Below are positions 9,955-19,276 of a DNA stretch of 64,000 bases, piece by piece (the stretch's first letter is position 1; each line of letters starts with the position of its first letter). A program made the position numbers and the translations under genes. The DNA lies in NCBI RefSeq assembly GCF_900156065.1, contig NZ_FTNF01000009.1, positions 1-64,000 of the forward strand, in the 5' to 3' direction. The notes under the pieces were generated by a model. That model did no database searches, was not told the origin of the DNA, and worked only from the letters and a program-made list of their open reading frames with translations. Source of the stretch: Micromonospora avicenniae. Its GTDB lineage: Bacteria; Actinomycetota; Actinomycetes; Mycobacteriales; Micromonosporaceae.

Positions 9955-11589
9955 TCAGCGCCGTTCGAACCAGGCAGCCGAGTCGACCGGCAGCAGATGA
10001 CCGTCACCCGTGCCGGCGAGCGGTTCGCTCGCGACCACCGGTTCGCCGTACCCGGCGACGTGGGCCGGGACGCCACTGATGTTGACCACGCAGGTCAACT
10101 CGCTGCCGCCCGCGGTGCGGGAGAAGGCCAGCAGGCCCGGCTCGGCCTCCAGCCAGCTGATCCCGGCCCCCTCGGACGCCAGCGCCGGATGGGTACGCCG
10201 GATCCGGAGCGCGTCGCGGTAGAGCTCCAGCGTCGAGCCGGGCACGCCGGTCTGGGCGGCGACCGAGAGCGCCGCCCAGGTGGCCGGGGCCGGTAGCCAG
10301 CTCAGCTCGCACGCTTGCGGCCCGAAGCCGTACGGGGGCAGGTCGCCACCCCACGGGATCGGCACCCGGCAGCCGTCCCGGCTCTCCCCGGTACGCCGGA
10401 ACGCCGGGTCCTGGCGCAGCTCGTCGGGGAGGTCCAGCACCTCGGGCAGGCCCAGCTCCTCGCCCTGATAGACGTACGCGCAGCCGGGCAGCGCGAGCAT
10501 CAGCAGAGCCGCGGCGCGGGCCCGGCGCAGCCCGTCGGGTCCGTCGCCGTAGCGGGTCACGTGCCGCTGCTTGTCGTGGTTGGAGAGCACCCAGGTGGTC
10601 GGCGCGCCGACGATGGCCGCCTCGGCGAGCGCCGTGTCGATCACCTTACGGAACGATTCGGCCGACCAGGTGGCGTCGAGGAAGTCGAAGTTGAACGCCT
10701 GGTGCAGCTCGTTCGGGCCGATGTAGCGGGCCAGCCGCTGCGGCGTCTCGGCCCATGCCTCGGCGACCGCCATCCGGCCGCCGGGGTAGCTGTCCAGAAT
10801 GGGGCGCCAGGCACGGTAGATCTCGTGGACCTCGTCCTGGTCGAAGTAGGGGAGCCGGCCCTTGCCGAGCAGTTCGACCTGACGCCGGCCGGTGGTCATC
10901 GTGCTGAACCCGACGTCGGGCAGCCCCTCGGCCTTGATCATTCCGTGCGCCACGTCGATCCGGAAGCCGTCCACGCCGCGGTCCAGCCAGAACCGCAGGA
11001 TGTCCTCGAACTCGGCGCGCACCTCGGGATTCCGCCAGTCCAGGTCGGGTTGGGCCGGGTCGAACAGGTGCAGGTACCACTGGCCGTCCTCGACCCGGGT
11101 CCAGGCCGGGCCGCCGAAGATGCTCTCCCAGTCGTTGGGCGGAAGCTCGCCGTGCTCACCCCGGCCTTCGGTGAAGAGGTAGCGGGCGCGTTCCGGCGAG
11201 CCCGGTCCGGCGGCGAGCGCCGCGACGAACCAGGGGTGTGCGCTGGAGGTGTGGTTCGGTACCAGGTCGACGATGATCCGCAGTCCGAGGGAGTGCGCGT
11301 CGCCGATCATCGCGTCGAAGTCGGTGAGGGTGCCGAAGCTCGGGTCGACGTCACGGTAGTCGGCCACGTCGTAGCCGCCGTCGATCATCGGTGAGGTGTA
11401 GAAGGGCGTCAGCCAGAGCGCGTCGACCCCGAGGTCGCGCAGGTACGGCAGGTGCTGCCGGATCCCCGCGAGGTCGCCGACCCCGTCACCGTTCGCGTCG
11501 GCGAAGCTGCGGACGTAGACCTGGTAGACGACCGCCGAGCGCCACCAGTCGGGGTCGTCGGTGAGCGGGGTGGGGTGACTGGCGGTCAT
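9955..11589 (-). CDS. GH13 alpha-glucosidase
   Basis: 544 residues, glycoside hydrolase family 13. The catalytic triad is visible: nucleophile D212 in DGFRIDVAH, acid/base E277 in MAVAEAW and D339 in LSNHDK; region I is DLVPNHTS near residue 108. No signal peptide, so it is likely a cytosolic alpha-glucosidase acting on imported maltose, isomaltose or trehalose-like sugars. ATG 11589 was chosen because the reading frame upstream has no homology and runs into the regulator gene. Regulated by the adjacent LacI protein, with an operator-like palindrome at 11693-11704 in its leader. Confidence 0.93.
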   Translation of the reverse strand: MTASHPTPLTDDPDWWRSAVVYQVYVRSFADANGDGVGDLAGIRQHLPYLRDLGVDALWLTPFYTSPMIDGGYDVADYRDVDPSFGTLTDFDAMIGDAHSLGLRIIVDLVPNHTSSAHPWFVAALAAGPGSPERARYLFTEGRGEHGELPPNDWESIFGGPAWTRVEDGQWYLHLFDPAQPDLDWRNPEVRAEFEDILRFWLDRGVDGFRIDVAHGMIKAEGLPDVGFSTMTTGRRQVELLGKGRLPYFDQDEVHEIYRAWRPILDSYPGGRMAVAEAWAETPQRLARYIGPNELHQAFNFDFLDATWSAESFRKVIDTALAEAAIVGAPTTWVLSNHDKQRHVTRYGDGPDGLRRARAAALLMLALPGCAYVYQGEELGLPEVLDLPDELRQDPAFRRTGESRDGCRVPIPWGGDLPPYGFGPQACELSWLPAPATWAALSVAAQTGVPGSTLELYRDALRIRRTHPALASEGAGISWLEAEPGLLAFSRTAGGSELTCVVNISGVPAHVAGYGEPVVASEPLAGTGDGHLLPVDSAAWFERR

Positions 11590-11692
11590 GGGTGGTCCTC
11601 GTTCCCGGATGCGATGGGGCGGCACCCGGCGCACTCTCGGGCGCGGGCGGTCTGAGCAGGATGCCGCCGGGGTGCTGCAAGAGTCAAGCAAC

Positions 11693-11704
11693 CCTTGCGC
11701 AAGG
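11693..11704. promoter_or_regulatory. LacI-type operator upstream of alpha-glucosidase
   Basis: CCTTGCGCAAGG is a perfect 12-bp palindrome about 104 nt upstream of the alpha-glucosidase ATG, with further TGCAAG and CAAGCA half-sites just to its left (about 11676-11690). CG-centred palindromes are typical LacI-family operators, and the same CTTGC/GCAAG half-sites occur upstream of the adjacent lacI-family gene. Confidence 0.65.
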
Positions 11705-11738
11705 AAGTGGTTCGGCCGCGCCGGCCGCACGGGAGCCG

Positions 11739-12821
11739 TCAGGCCGTCACGGCCAGCGCGGGCGGGGCCGCCCCGCGTCGGGTGGCTCCGCCCGGACCGG
11801 TCGGCGCGGAGGGCGCGACCGCGGTGGAACCCCGGACCACCAGCTCGGGGCGGAACAGGTACTCGGTGTGCGGGGCGCCGTGCCCGTTGATCTCGTCGAC
11901 CAGGGCCCGGACGGCAGCCACGGACATCGCCGTGACCGGCTGCCGCATGGTGGTCAGCGGCGGATCGGTGAACGCCATCAGCGGTGAGTCGTCGTAGCCG
12001 ACCACCGACAGGTCGGCCGGTACGGAAAGGCCGCGCTGCCGGGCCGCCCGGACCGCACCCAACGCCATCAGGTCCGAGCCGCACACCACACCCGTCACAC
12101 CCCGGTCGAGCAGCCGCCCGGCGGCCGCCTCGCCGCCCTCCACGCCGAAGAGGCTCAGCTCGGCGAGCCCGTCCAGTTCGGACTCGGGGAGGCCGGCCAT
12201 CCGGGTCATCGCACTGCGCCAACCGGCGACCTTGCGCCGCGCCGGCACGAAGCGGTCCGGCCCGGTGATCAGGCCGATCCGACGGTGCCCGAGCGCCACC
12301 AGGTGCGCGACGGCCAGCTCGGCGGCCTCTGCGTCGTCGCAGGAGACGAAGGGTGCGGGCACGTCCGGCACGTACCCGTTGATCATCACGATCGGCAGCG
12401 GGCGGGAGATCAGTGCGCGGTACCGGTCGTGGTCGGCTGCGGCATCGGCGTGCAGGCCGGAGACGAACACGATCCCGGAGACCTGGCGATCGAGCAGCAT
12501 CTCGACGTACTCGTCCTCGGTGACCCCGCCCGGGGTCTGGGTGCAGAGCACCGGGGTGAACCCGCTCTGCGCCAGTGTGGACTCGATGACCTGGGCGAAC
12601 GCGGGGAAGATCGGGTTGTCCAGCTCTGGCACCACCAGGCCCACCAGGCCGGCGCTGCGCTTGCGCAGCCGCGCGGGACGTTCGTAGCCGAGTACGTCGA
12701 GGGCGGTGAGGACGGCCTGCCGGGTCTCCTGGGCCACACCGGGACGGTCGTTGAGCACCCGCGACACCGTGGCCTCGCTGACTTCGGCCTGTCGGGCGAT
12801 GTCGGACAGTCGAGCGCGCAT
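11739..12821 (-). CDS. LacI-family transcriptional regulator
   Basis: 360 residues. The N-terminal helix-turn-helix and hinge helix are clear (LSDIARQAEVSEATVSRVLN at residues 4-23), followed by a periplasmic-binding-protein-like sensor domain (VGLVVPELDNPIFPAFAQVI; SVVGYDDSPLMAFTDPPLTT near the C-terminus). It lies immediately upstream of the alpha-glucosidase on the same strand and probably represses it and itself through CTTGC/GCAAG sites. It resembles actinobacterial MalR/Reg1-type maltose repressors by context; the inducer is not proven. Start ATG 12821 fits the family start. Confidence 0.92.
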   Translation of the reverse strand: MRARLSDIARQAEVSEATVSRVLNDRPGVAQETRQAVLTALDVLGYERPARLRKRSAGLVGLVVPELDNPIFPAFAQVIESTLAQSGFTPVLCTQTPGGVTEDEYVEMLLDRQVSGIVFVSGLHADAAADHDRYRALISRPLPIVMINGYVPDVPAPFVSCDDAEAAELAVAHLVALGHRRIGLITGPDRFVPARRKVAGWRSAMTRMAGLPESELDGLAELSLFGVEGGEAAAGRLLDRGVTGVVCGSDLMALGAVRAARQRGLSVPADLSVVGYDDSPLMAFTDPPLTTMRQPVTAMSVAAVRALVDEINGHGAPHTEYLFRPELVVRGSTAVAPSAPTGPGGATRRGAAPPALAVTA

Positions 12822-12842
12822 GGCGGGCACTCTAGCTGACCG

Positions 12843-12866
12843 GCAAGTTCTTGCGGGCTCTGCAAG
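12843..12866. promoter_or_regulatory. overlapping LacI-type operator dyads
   Basis: GCAAG-TT-CTTGC at 12843-12854 and CTTGC-N7-GCAAG at 12850-12866 overlap about 20-45 nt upstream of the lacI-family ATG. They use the half-sites of the 11693-11704 palindrome, which supports autoregulation. Confidence 0.55.
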
Positions 12867-12955
12867 TCCTTTCATACTCTGAAAACCCTTGCCGACGCCT
12901 GCCTCGTCTCCGGGCCCCCTACTACAACGTGTCGTTGATGGGGGAGGATGTGCGC

Positions 12956-13297
12956 GTGGAAGCTTTGAGGCTGATTCTTCTCTACGTCCATCTGATCGGG
13001 TTCGCGTTGCTGCTGGGCGGTTCCCTGGCCCAGTACTTCAGCGGGCGGCTGCGCATCAATGCGGCCATGCTCTGGGGGTCCGTGATTCAACTGGTGACCG
13101 GTATCGGGCTTTCCGCCCCGCTTCGTGACGGTGACGAGCCGGCCCCGGCCAAGCTGGCCACCAAGGGCGTGATCGCGCTGCTGATCTTCGTGATGGTCTT
13201 CTTCTCGCGAAAGCGGGAAACGGTCAACCGTGGCCATTTCCTGGCAATTGTTGGGTTGACCCTGGTCAACGCCGCAGTGGCGGTCTTCTGGCGGTAA
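12956..13297 (+). CDS. small integral membrane protein
   Basis: 113 residues starting at GTG 12956, with GGGGGAGG 8 nt upstream. Four hydrophobic helices are apparent: residues 4-24 (LRLILLYVHLIGFALLLGGS), 35-50, 66-82 (GVIALLIFVMVFFS) and 92-110. It has an LIGFALLLGG core and no catalytic motif. Family not named. It is divergent from the lacI-family gene and sits upstream of the BMP lipoprotein gene, with 256 nt between. Confidence 0.7.
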   Translation: MEALRLILLYVHLIGFALLLGGSLAQYFSGRLRINAAMLWGSVIQLVTGIGLSAPLRDGDEPAPAKLATKGVIALLIFVMVFFSRKRETVNRGHFLAIVGLTLVNAAVAVFWR

Positions 13298-13387
13298 CGT
13301 CGGCCCTGAAGGCCGCTTCAGAACCGGACTTTCATGACGCCAGGGTGCACTGTTACCAGCACGAAGAGTGATCTGCCCCACGCGACG

Positions 13388-13403
13388 GTTACGTAGGGGT
13401 AAC
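13388..13403. promoter_or_regulatory. GTTAC-N6-GTAAC dyad upstream of the BMP gene
   Basis: A perfect 5+5 inverted repeat, GTTAC then six bases then GTAAC, about 150 nt upstream of the BMP lipoprotein start. It could be an operator for the nucleoside transporter operon; the regulator is unknown and none is adjacent. Confidence 0.3.
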
Positions 13404-13553
13404 AGGCACTCAACGGTCGTGCACGATTGGCGGCCGGTGGGTGGGCGCGGGCGTACGCTCCCGTCCGTAACGTGGGACGCCGGCGGCAACAGCGCAGGCC
13501 GGCTCAAGGGCAGCCACCGCACAAGGCGCGGTGTGCGATGGGAAGGAGACGTC

Positions 13554-14639
13554 TTGCGCTCGGTGCGTGGGATGCGGATCGCCTCGATCGTGGCGGCGGG
13601 TGGGCTCGTGCTGAGCGCCGCCGCTTGTGGTGAGGCGCCGGACGAGAACAACGGCGCCGGTGACGCCGGCAAGAAGTTCAGCGCCTGCATGGTGACCGAC
13701 GTCGGCGGCATCGATGACAAGTCGTTCAACGCCTCTGCCTGGCAGGGTCTGAAGGACGCGCAGGCTGCCAACAGCAACATCGACCCCAAGTTCGTGGCGT
13801 CGAAGGCCGAGGCCGACTACGAGCCGAACCTGACGCAGTTCGTGAACCAGAAGTGCGACTTCATCCTGGCCGTCGGTGGCCTGATGGGTGACGCCACCAA
13901 GAAGATCGCGCAGGCGAACCCGAACCAGCAGTTCGGCATCGTCGACGCCGACCCGGGCGTGGACAACATCTTCCCGATGCAGTTCGACACCGCCCAGGCC
14001 GCGTTCCAGGCCGGCTACCTGGCCGCGGGGATGAGCAAGACCGGCAAGGTGGGCACCTACGGTGCGCTGCCGATCCCGCCGGTGACCATCTTCATGGACG
14101 GCTTCGTCGACGGCGTGGCGTACTACAACCAGACCAAGGGCAAGAACGTCCAGGCGCTGGGTTGGGACAAGGCGAGCCAGAAGGGTTCCTTCACCAACGA
14201 CTTCGCCAAGCAGGACGAGGGCAAGAAGGTCTCCGACACGCTGGTCGCCCAGGGTGCCGACATCATCATGCCGGTCGCCGGCGGCTCCGGCCTCGGCACC
14301 ACCGCGGCGGCCAAGGCCTCGAACGGCAAGTACAGCGTCATCTGGGTCGACGTCGACGGCTGCGAGAGCACCCCGGACTGCTCGGCGATCCTGACCACCG
14401 TGGTCAAGAACATTCCGGAGGCCGTCAAGGAGGCCGTGCTGAAGGCCGCCGGTGGCGAGAAGCTCCAGGCCAAGCCGGGCTTCGTCGGCGACCTGGCCAA
14501 CAACGGTGTCTCCATCGCCCCGTTCCACGACTTCGACAGCAAGGTCCCGGCCGAGCTGAAGGCCGAGGTCGAGAAGATCAAGGCGGACATCGCCGCCGGC
14601 ACCATCACCGTCACGTCGAAGGCCCAGCCGACCAAGTGA
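13554..14639 (+). CDS. BMP-family nucleoside-binding lipoprotein
   Basis: 361 residues. The signal peptide runs RSVRGMRIASIVAAGGLVLS and the lipobox LSAAAC places a lipidated Cys near residue 25, so it is anchored outside the membrane. The Bmp signature VTDVGGIDDKSFNASAWQGL follows and the fold continues to residue 350. TTG 13554 is preferred (AAGGAG 5 nt upstream, basic n-region); ATG 13572 is the alternative. It is the substrate-binding protein for the downstream ATPase and two permeases, probably for purine or pyrimidine nucleosides, consistent with the salvage genes that follow. Confidence 0.9.
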   Translation: MRSVRGMRIASIVAAGGLVLSAAACGEAPDENNGAGDAGKKFSACMVTDVGGIDDKSFNASAWQGLKDAQAANSNIDPKFVASKAEADYEPNLTQFVNQKCDFILAVGGLMGDATKKIAQANPNQQFGIVDADPGVDNIFPMQFDTAQAAFQAGYLAAGMSKTGKVGTYGALPIPPVTIFMDGFVDGVAYYNQTKGKNVQALGWDKASQKGSFTNDFAKQDEGKKVSDTLVAQGADIIMPVAGGSGLGTTAAAKASNGKYSVIWVDVDGCESTPDCSAILTTVVKNIPEAVKEAVLKAAGGEKLQAKPGFVGDLANNGVSIAPFHDFDSKVPAELKAEVEKIKADIAAGTITVTSKAQPTK

Positions 14640-14744
14640 CGACCAGCCGTTCCCCCTGGTGAGAACATCGGGGGGCCGGTAGGCAACACGGTAAGAACGA
14701 CCCGGCCGCTCCGGCTCCCGCGGAACCTTCCGTCGGGCCGGGGC

Positions 14745-14772
14745 GGCCGGTCGCGCACGATGGCGACCGGCC
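14745..14772 (+). terminator. hairpin between binding protein and ATPase genes
   Basis: A perfect 10-bp stem, GGCCGGTCGC with GCGACCGGCC, closes an 8-nt loop. It lies about 105 nt after the lipoprotein stop and 70 nt before the ATPase start. No U-tract. It may act as a partial terminator or 3' stabiliser giving more binding protein than transporter. Confidence 0.45.
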
Positions 14773-14843
14773 GGCCCGGCCGTGTCGTCCGGCAGCCGGC
14801 CGGCGGCTAGGCTGCACCATCGCTCGCACTCCGGGAGGTTGCG

Positions 14844-16421
14844 CTGAGACTCGAACTGCGCGGCATCACCAAGCGGTTCGGTGATCTGGTCGCCAACGAC
14901 CACATCGACCTGACGGTGGAGCCTGGTGAGATCCACGCCCTGCTCGGCGAGAACGGCGCGGGCAAGTCGACCCTGATGAACGTGCTCTACGGGCTCTACC
15001 AGCCCGACGAGGGCGAGATCCTGGTCGACGGCGAGCCGTTGAAGCTGCGCGGGCCCTCGGACGCCATCTCGGCCGGCATCGGCATGGTGCACCAGCACTT
15101 CATGCTGGTCCCCGTCTTCACGGTCACCGAGAACATCATGCTGGGCGCCGAGAAGGTTCGCGGCGGCATCTCCGGTTTCCTGGACCGACGGCGCGCCCGC
15201 CGGGAGGTCGTCGAGGTCTCCGAGCGGTACGGGCTGCGCGTCGACCCCGACGCGGTGATCGAGGACCTGCCGGTCGGCATCCAGCAGCGGGTCGAGATCG
15301 TCAAGGCGCTGACCCGGGACGTCGACCTGCTCATCCTGGACGAGCCGACCGCGGTGCTCACCCCGCAGGAGACCGAGGAACTGCTGACGGTCATGCGGTC
15401 GCTCAAGGCGGCCGGCAAGTCGATCGTGTTCATCACCCACAAGCTCGGCGAGGTCAAGGCGATCGCCGACCGGATCACCGTGATCCGGCGCGGCAAGACC
15501 GTCGGCACCGCCTCCCCGGAGGCCAGCCGGGACGAACTGGCCGCGCTGATGGTCGGCCGGAACGTGCGGCTCACGGTGGAGAAGGCCACGGCCAAGCCGG
15601 GCAAGGCGGTACTCGAGGTCGCCGGTCTGGTCGTCGACGACGACCGGCAGATCCGCGCCGTCGACGGGATCGACCTGACCGTGCACGCGGGCGAGGTGCT
15701 CGGCGTGGCCGGTGTGCAGGGCAACGGCCAGACCGAGCTGATCGAGGCGATCATGGGCCTGCGGCCGACGCTCGCCGGTTCGGTGACCCTCGACGGCGAG
15801 CGGGTCGACGGCTGGTCGACCAAGCGGGTGCTCCGCGCCGGCGTCGGCTACGTTCCCGAGGACCGCAGCGTCGACGGACTGGTCAAGGAGTTCAGCGTCG
15901 CGGAGAACCTGGTGCTGGACATCTACGACCGCCCGCCGTTCGCCGGTGGGCTCGCGCTGAAACCGCAGGCCATCGCGACCTCGGCGAAGGAGCGGATCGA
16001 GCAGTTCGACGTCCGTACCTCCTCGGCCAGCATGCCGGTGGGCACCCTCTCCGGCGGCAACCAGCAGAAGGTCATCGTGGCGCGGGAGCTGTCCCGTCCG
16101 CTGAAGCTCCTCATCGCCGCGCAGCCGACCCGCGGCGTCGACGTGGGGTCGATCGAGTTCATCCACAGCCAGGTCATCCACGAGCGGGACATCGGCACCG
16201 CCGTGCTGGTGGTCTCCAGCGAACTGGACGAGGTGCTCGGGCTGGCCGACCGGGTCGCGGTGATGTATCGCGGCCGCATCATCGGCATCGTCGGCCCGGA
16301 CACCCCGCGCGAGGAGATCGGCCTGCTCATGGCAGGTATCACCCCCGAGGCGGCGGCCGACCGGGCCGAGGCCCGGCCGGCGACCGATGACGACGTGCCG
16401 ACCAGCGAGGAAGAGGCATGA
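14844..16421 (+). CDS. nucleoside ABC transporter ATPase, RbsA type
   Basis: 525 residues with two fused ATPase domains. Domain 1 has Walker [10 protein letters not shown] near residue 38 and Walker [12 protein letters not shown]; domain 2 has a degenerate Walker A ([10 protein letters not shown]), signature LSGGNQQK and a Walker B altered to [10 protein letters not shown], as in sugar/nucleoside importers. The conserved start [18 protein letters not shown] can only be included by initiating at CTG 14844: an in-frame stop lies at 14808-14810, and GGGAGG (14833-14838) is 5 nt upstream of the CTG. The next conventional start, GTG 14916, would remove 24 residues of the first domain. Confidence 0.9.
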   Translation: MRLELRGITKRFGDLVANDHIDLTVEPGEIHALLGENGAGKSTLMNVLYGLYQPDEGEILVDGEPLKLRGPSDAISAGIGMVHQHFMLVPVFTVTENIMLGAEKVRGGISGFLDRRRARREVVEVSERYGLRVDPDAVIEDLPVGIQQRVEIVKALTRDVDLLILDEPTAVLTPQETEELLTVMRSLKAAGKSIVFITHKLGEVKAIADRITVIRRGKTVGTASPEASRDELAALMVGRNVRLTVEKATAKPGKAVLEVAGLVVDDDRQIRAVDGIDLTVHAGEVLGVAGVQGNGQTELIEAIMGLRPTLAGSVTLDGERVDGWSTKRVLRAGVGYVPEDRSVDGLVKEFSVAENLVLDIYDRPPFAGGLALKPQAIATSAKERIEQFDVRTSSASMPVGTLSGGNQQKVIVARELSRPLKLLIAAQPTRGVDVGSIEFIHSQVIHERDIGTAVLVVSSELDEVLGLADRVAVMYRGRIIGIVGPDTPREEIGLLMAGITPEAAADRAEARPATDDDVPTSEEEA

Positions 16422-16501
16422 GCAAGCGTCAGCGAGCGAATCATCGACCCAGCGCCACGGTGCGCCAGGCCGGCGCCGAGCGGAGCGAGGTGACGGTGTG
16501 A
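16418..16501 (+). CDS. 27-codon coupling mini-ORF
   Basis: An ATG at 16418 overlaps the ATPase stop (ATGA). The frame runs 27 codons to a TGA at 16499-16501 that overlaps the GTG start of the permease (16498-16500). The peptide is basic and polar (begins [15 protein letters not shown]). It fills the whole gap between the two transporter genes and could keep ribosomes translating from one to the next. The sequence resembles GAGCGAGCGAATC-type spacer DNA that I associate with actinobacteria, so it may be a repeat rather than a selected gene. Confidence 0.4.
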   Translation: MSKRQRANHRPSATVRQAGAERSEVTV

Positions 16502-17877
16502 GCTCCCCCGATCCGCAGCCCGGGTCGCCGGACAAGGACCCGGCGAGCAAGGCGCAGGCGGCGCAGGACTCGCTCGGCAACACCGAGCAGGCCGAGGACG
16601 CCACCACACCGCAGGCCGGGCCGGCCGGCGCGGCTCCCGATGGCGCGCCGGAGGCGAGGCCCAGCCTCGGGCGGCTGTTCCTGGCGAACCTCTGGGCCGC
16701 GAACACCGTCACGGTCACCGTGCTGTCGCTGGTGCTGGCGATCGTGGTCGGCGCGGTCCTCATGATCATTTCCGATCCGGCGGTCCTGTCGACGTACTCG
16801 TACATCACCGCCCGCCCGTCGGACGCGCTGAACTCGAGCTGGACGCTGGTGAGCGGGGGGTACGCGAACCTCTTCAAGGGTTCGGTCTTCGACCCCGAGG
16901 CGTTCACGGGGTGGCTGAACGGCAGCAACGGCTGGCAGGCGGTCCTCGCCCCGATCTCCGAGACGCTCACCTACACCGCGCCGCTGGTCTTCACCGGCCT
17001 GTCGGTGGCGCTGGCCTTCCGGGGCGGCCTGTTCAACATCGGCGGCCAGGGGCAGGCCACCCTCGGGGTGGTGTTCGCCGCGCTGGCCGGCTTCGCGCTG
17101 CCGCTGCCACCCGGGCTGCACCTGATCGTCGCGCTGCTCGCCGGCGCTCTCGGCGGCGCGATCTGGGGTTTCGTCCCGGGCATCCTCAAGGCGCGCACCG
17201 GCGCCCACGAGGTGATCATCACGATCATGCTCAACTACATCGGGACGTACCTGCTCACGTGGCTGATCGTGCAGAACGGGGTGCAGGACCCGAACCGCAC
17301 CGACGCGATCAGCAAGTCCGTGGACCCGTCCGCGCAACTTCCCCGGCTGCTCGGCGACAACCTGCGCGTGCACGCCGGCATCCTGCTCGCCGTGCTGGCC
17401 ACCTGGGCGGTGGCGTGGCTGCTGAACCGTTCGACGCTCGGCTTTGAGCTGCGGGCCGTGGGCGCCAACCCCGAGGCCGCCCGCACCGCCGGCATCAGCG
17501 TGACCCGGACCTTCGTCCTCATCATGGTCTTCGCCGGGCTCCTCTCCGGCCTGGGTGGCTCGAACATGGTGCTCGGCTCGACCGCCACCGCACTCACCCC
17601 GCAGGTGGTGGCGCAGATCGGCTTCGACGGCATCCTGGTGGCGCTGCTCGGCCGGCTGAAGCCGTGGGGTGTGGCGCTCGCCGCGCTGCTCTTCGGCGCG
17701 CTCCAGGCCGGTGGCAACCGGATGCAGTCGTACTCGGGGATCTCGCTGGAGCTGGTGACCGTGCTCCAGGCGCTGATCGTCATCTTCATCGCCGCGCCGG
17801 CCATGGTGAAGGCGATCTTCCAGCTCCGGGCCGCACGGGCTGCCCGGTTGCAGACGAGCCTGGCGAAGGGCTGGTAA
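16498..17877 (+). CDS. nucleoside ABC transporter permease 1
   Basis: 459 residues, BPD_transp_2/LIV-type permease (YufP-like). The first 60 residues are a hydrophilic Pro/Gln/Ala-rich extension. Hydrophobic helices begin near residue 70 (NLWAANTVTVTVLSLVLAIV); the family motif GLFNIGGQGQATLG lies near 180 and ARTGAHEVIITIMLNYIG near 230. GTG 16498 overlaps the preceding mini-ORF stop. It forms the channel with the second permease, powered by the upstream ATPase. Confidence 0.9.
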   Translation: MSSPDPQPGSPDKDPASKAQAAQDSLGNTEQAEDATTPQAGPAGAAPDGAPEARPSLGRLFLANLWAANTVTVTVLSLVLAIVVGAVLMIISDPAVLSTYSYITARPSDALNSSWTLVSGGYANLFKGSVFDPEAFTGWLNGSNGWQAVLAPISETLTYTAPLVFTGLSVALAFRGGLFNIGGQGQATLGVVFAALAGFALPLPPGLHLIVALLAGALGGAIWGFVPGILKARTGAHEVIITIMLNYIGTYLLTWLIVQNGVQDPNRTDAISKSVDPSAQLPRLLGDNLRVHAGILLAVLATWAVAWLLNRSTLGFELRAVGANPEAARTAGISVTRTFVLIMVFAGLLSGLGGSNMVLGSTATALTPQVVAQIGFDGILVALLGRLKPWGVALAALLFGALQAGGNRMQSYSGISLELVTVLQALIVIFIAAPAMVKAIFQLRAARAARLQTSLAKGW

Positions 17878-17880
17878 CTC

Positions 17881-19161
17881 ATGTCCACCATGGCTGTCCC
17901 CGACGTGGCGGTCGCCGCGGTCGACGAGGGATTCTGGACCCGCAGCCGCAAGGTCGGTCTCGTGCTGGTGGCGCTCGGCCTGCTGGGGGCGTTGCTCTTC
18001 GGCGCGCTCGCCACCGACCAGCAGGCCCGGTTCACGCTCAGCGAGGACGCCGCCGGCACCGCATTGGAGATCAACGGTACGTTCGGCGCGATCCTTTTCG
18101 GCGCCATCGCGCTCGCCGCCGGCGCGGCGCTGCTCGCCGGGCTGCCGAAGCGCTGGTTCCTTCCGGTGCTCGCCGTCGGGCTGGTCGCCTTCGTGCTGTC
18201 GTTCCTCTGCTGGCAGGTCTCCGCCGCTCCGGCCGGCCAGAACTTCATGCCGCTCGTCAACATCATCCGCGGCACGTTCATCCTGGCCCTGCCGCTGATC
18301 TTCGGTGCCCTCGCCGGCGTGCTCTGCGAACGGTCCGGTGTGGTCAACGTGGCCATCGAGGGGCAGCTGCTGATGGGCGCCTTCAGTGGGGCTCTCTTCG
18401 GCAGCATCTCCGGCAACGTCTGGGTCGGCCTGGTCGCCGCTGCGATCGGCGGCGCGTTCATCTCCCTGCTGCTGGCCGTCTTCTCGATCCGCTACCTGGT
18501 CGACCAGACGGTCATGGGGATCGTGCTGAACCTGCTCGCGGTGGGTGTCACCGGCTTCCTCTACGAGCGGCTCATGCAGACCAACGCGGAGCGGTACAAC
18601 AGCGCCCCCCGGTTCAGCAACTGGGAGATCCCGCTGCTCAAGGACATCCCGGTGCTCGGCCCGGCGCTGTTCCGCAGCAACATCTTCCTCTACCTCGGGC
18701 TGCTGCTGGTCCTGGTGATCCACATCGGGCTCTTCCGCACCCGGTGGGGCCTGCGTACCCGCTCGGTCGGCGAGCACCCGATCGCGGCCGACACCCTCGG
18801 CGTACGCGTGCTGCGGCTGCGCTACCGCAACGTGCTGCTGGCCGGTGTGGTCGCCGGCATCGGTGGCGCTTCCTACACGCTGGCGCTCTACTCGTTCACC
18901 AAGAACATGATCGGCGGCAAGGGCTTCATCGCCCTGGCCGCGCTGATCTTCGGGCGGTGGAATCCGACCGGCGCGCTGCTCGCCGCGCTCTTCTTCGGCT
19001 TCGCCGACCAGCTCGCCACGTACCTGGGCGCGATCAACAGCGTGATCCCGAGCCAGTTCCTCGCCATGCTGCCCTACCTGGCGACGATCCTGGCCGTGGC
19101 CGGGCTCGTCGGCCGGGTGCGCGCACCGGCCGCCGACGGCAAGCCGTACGTCAAGGGCTGA
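17881..19161 (+). CDS. nucleoside ABC transporter permease 2
   Basis: 426 residues, second LIV-type permease (YufQ-like) with around ten hydrophobic segments. Motifs: CERSGVVNVAIEGQLLMGAF near residue 150 (the NIxxEGQ permease signature) and GGKGFIALAALIFGRWNP near 345. ATG 17881 starts 3 nt after the upstream permease stop, so the genes are co-translated. It is the last gene of the transporter operon; a strong palindrome follows at 19184-19213. Confidence 0.9.
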   Translation: MSTMAVPDVAVAAVDEGFWTRSRKVGLVLVALGLLGALLFGALATDQQARFTLSEDAAGTALEINGTFGAILFGAIALAAGAALLAGLPKRWFLPVLAVGLVAFVLSFLCWQVSAAPAGQNFMPLVNIIRGTFILALPLIFGALAGVLCERSGVVNVAIEGQLLMGAFSGALFGSISGNVWVGLVAAAIGGAFISLLLAVFSIRYLVDQTVMGIVLNLLAVGVTGFLYERLMQTNAERYNSAPRFSNWEIPLLKDIPVLGPALFRSNIFLYLGLLLVLVIHIGLFRTRWGLRTRSVGEHPIAADTLGVRVLRLRYRNVLLAGVVAGIGGASYTLALYSFTKNMIGGKGFIALAALIFGRWNPTGALLAALFFGFADQLATYLGAINSVIPSQFLAMLPYLATILAVAGLVGRVRAPAADGKPYVKG

Positions 19162-19183
19162 GCCCGAGCGTGGGCACGCGGGG

Positions 19184-19213
19184 GCCCGGGACGATCAGCT
19201 GATCGTCCCGGGC
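19184..19213 (+). terminator. terminator of the nucleoside transporter operon
   Basis: A perfect 30-nt palindrome (15 bp per side, GCCCGGGACGATCAG and its complement) begins 22 nt after the permease stop and is followed by CTTTCTC, a short pyrimidine tract. Strong candidate intrinsic-type terminator. Confidence 0.8.
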
Positions 19214-19276
19214 CTTTCTCCAGGCCGGCATGGTCCTCACCGCCTCCCGTCAGCGGCTGTTCGGCACAATGTAGGG

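Noticed and set aside
13410-16970. 1186-residue minus-strand frame opposite the nucleoside transporter
   Set aside because: It lies antisense to the well-supported BMP, ATPase and permease genes, and its residue composition (His/Asp/Val/Gly-rich) is that of a shadow frame.
16441-18777. 778-residue minus-strand frame opposite the permeases
   Set aside because: Antisense shadow with Gln/Glu/Arg-rich composition; no ribosome binding site or homology.
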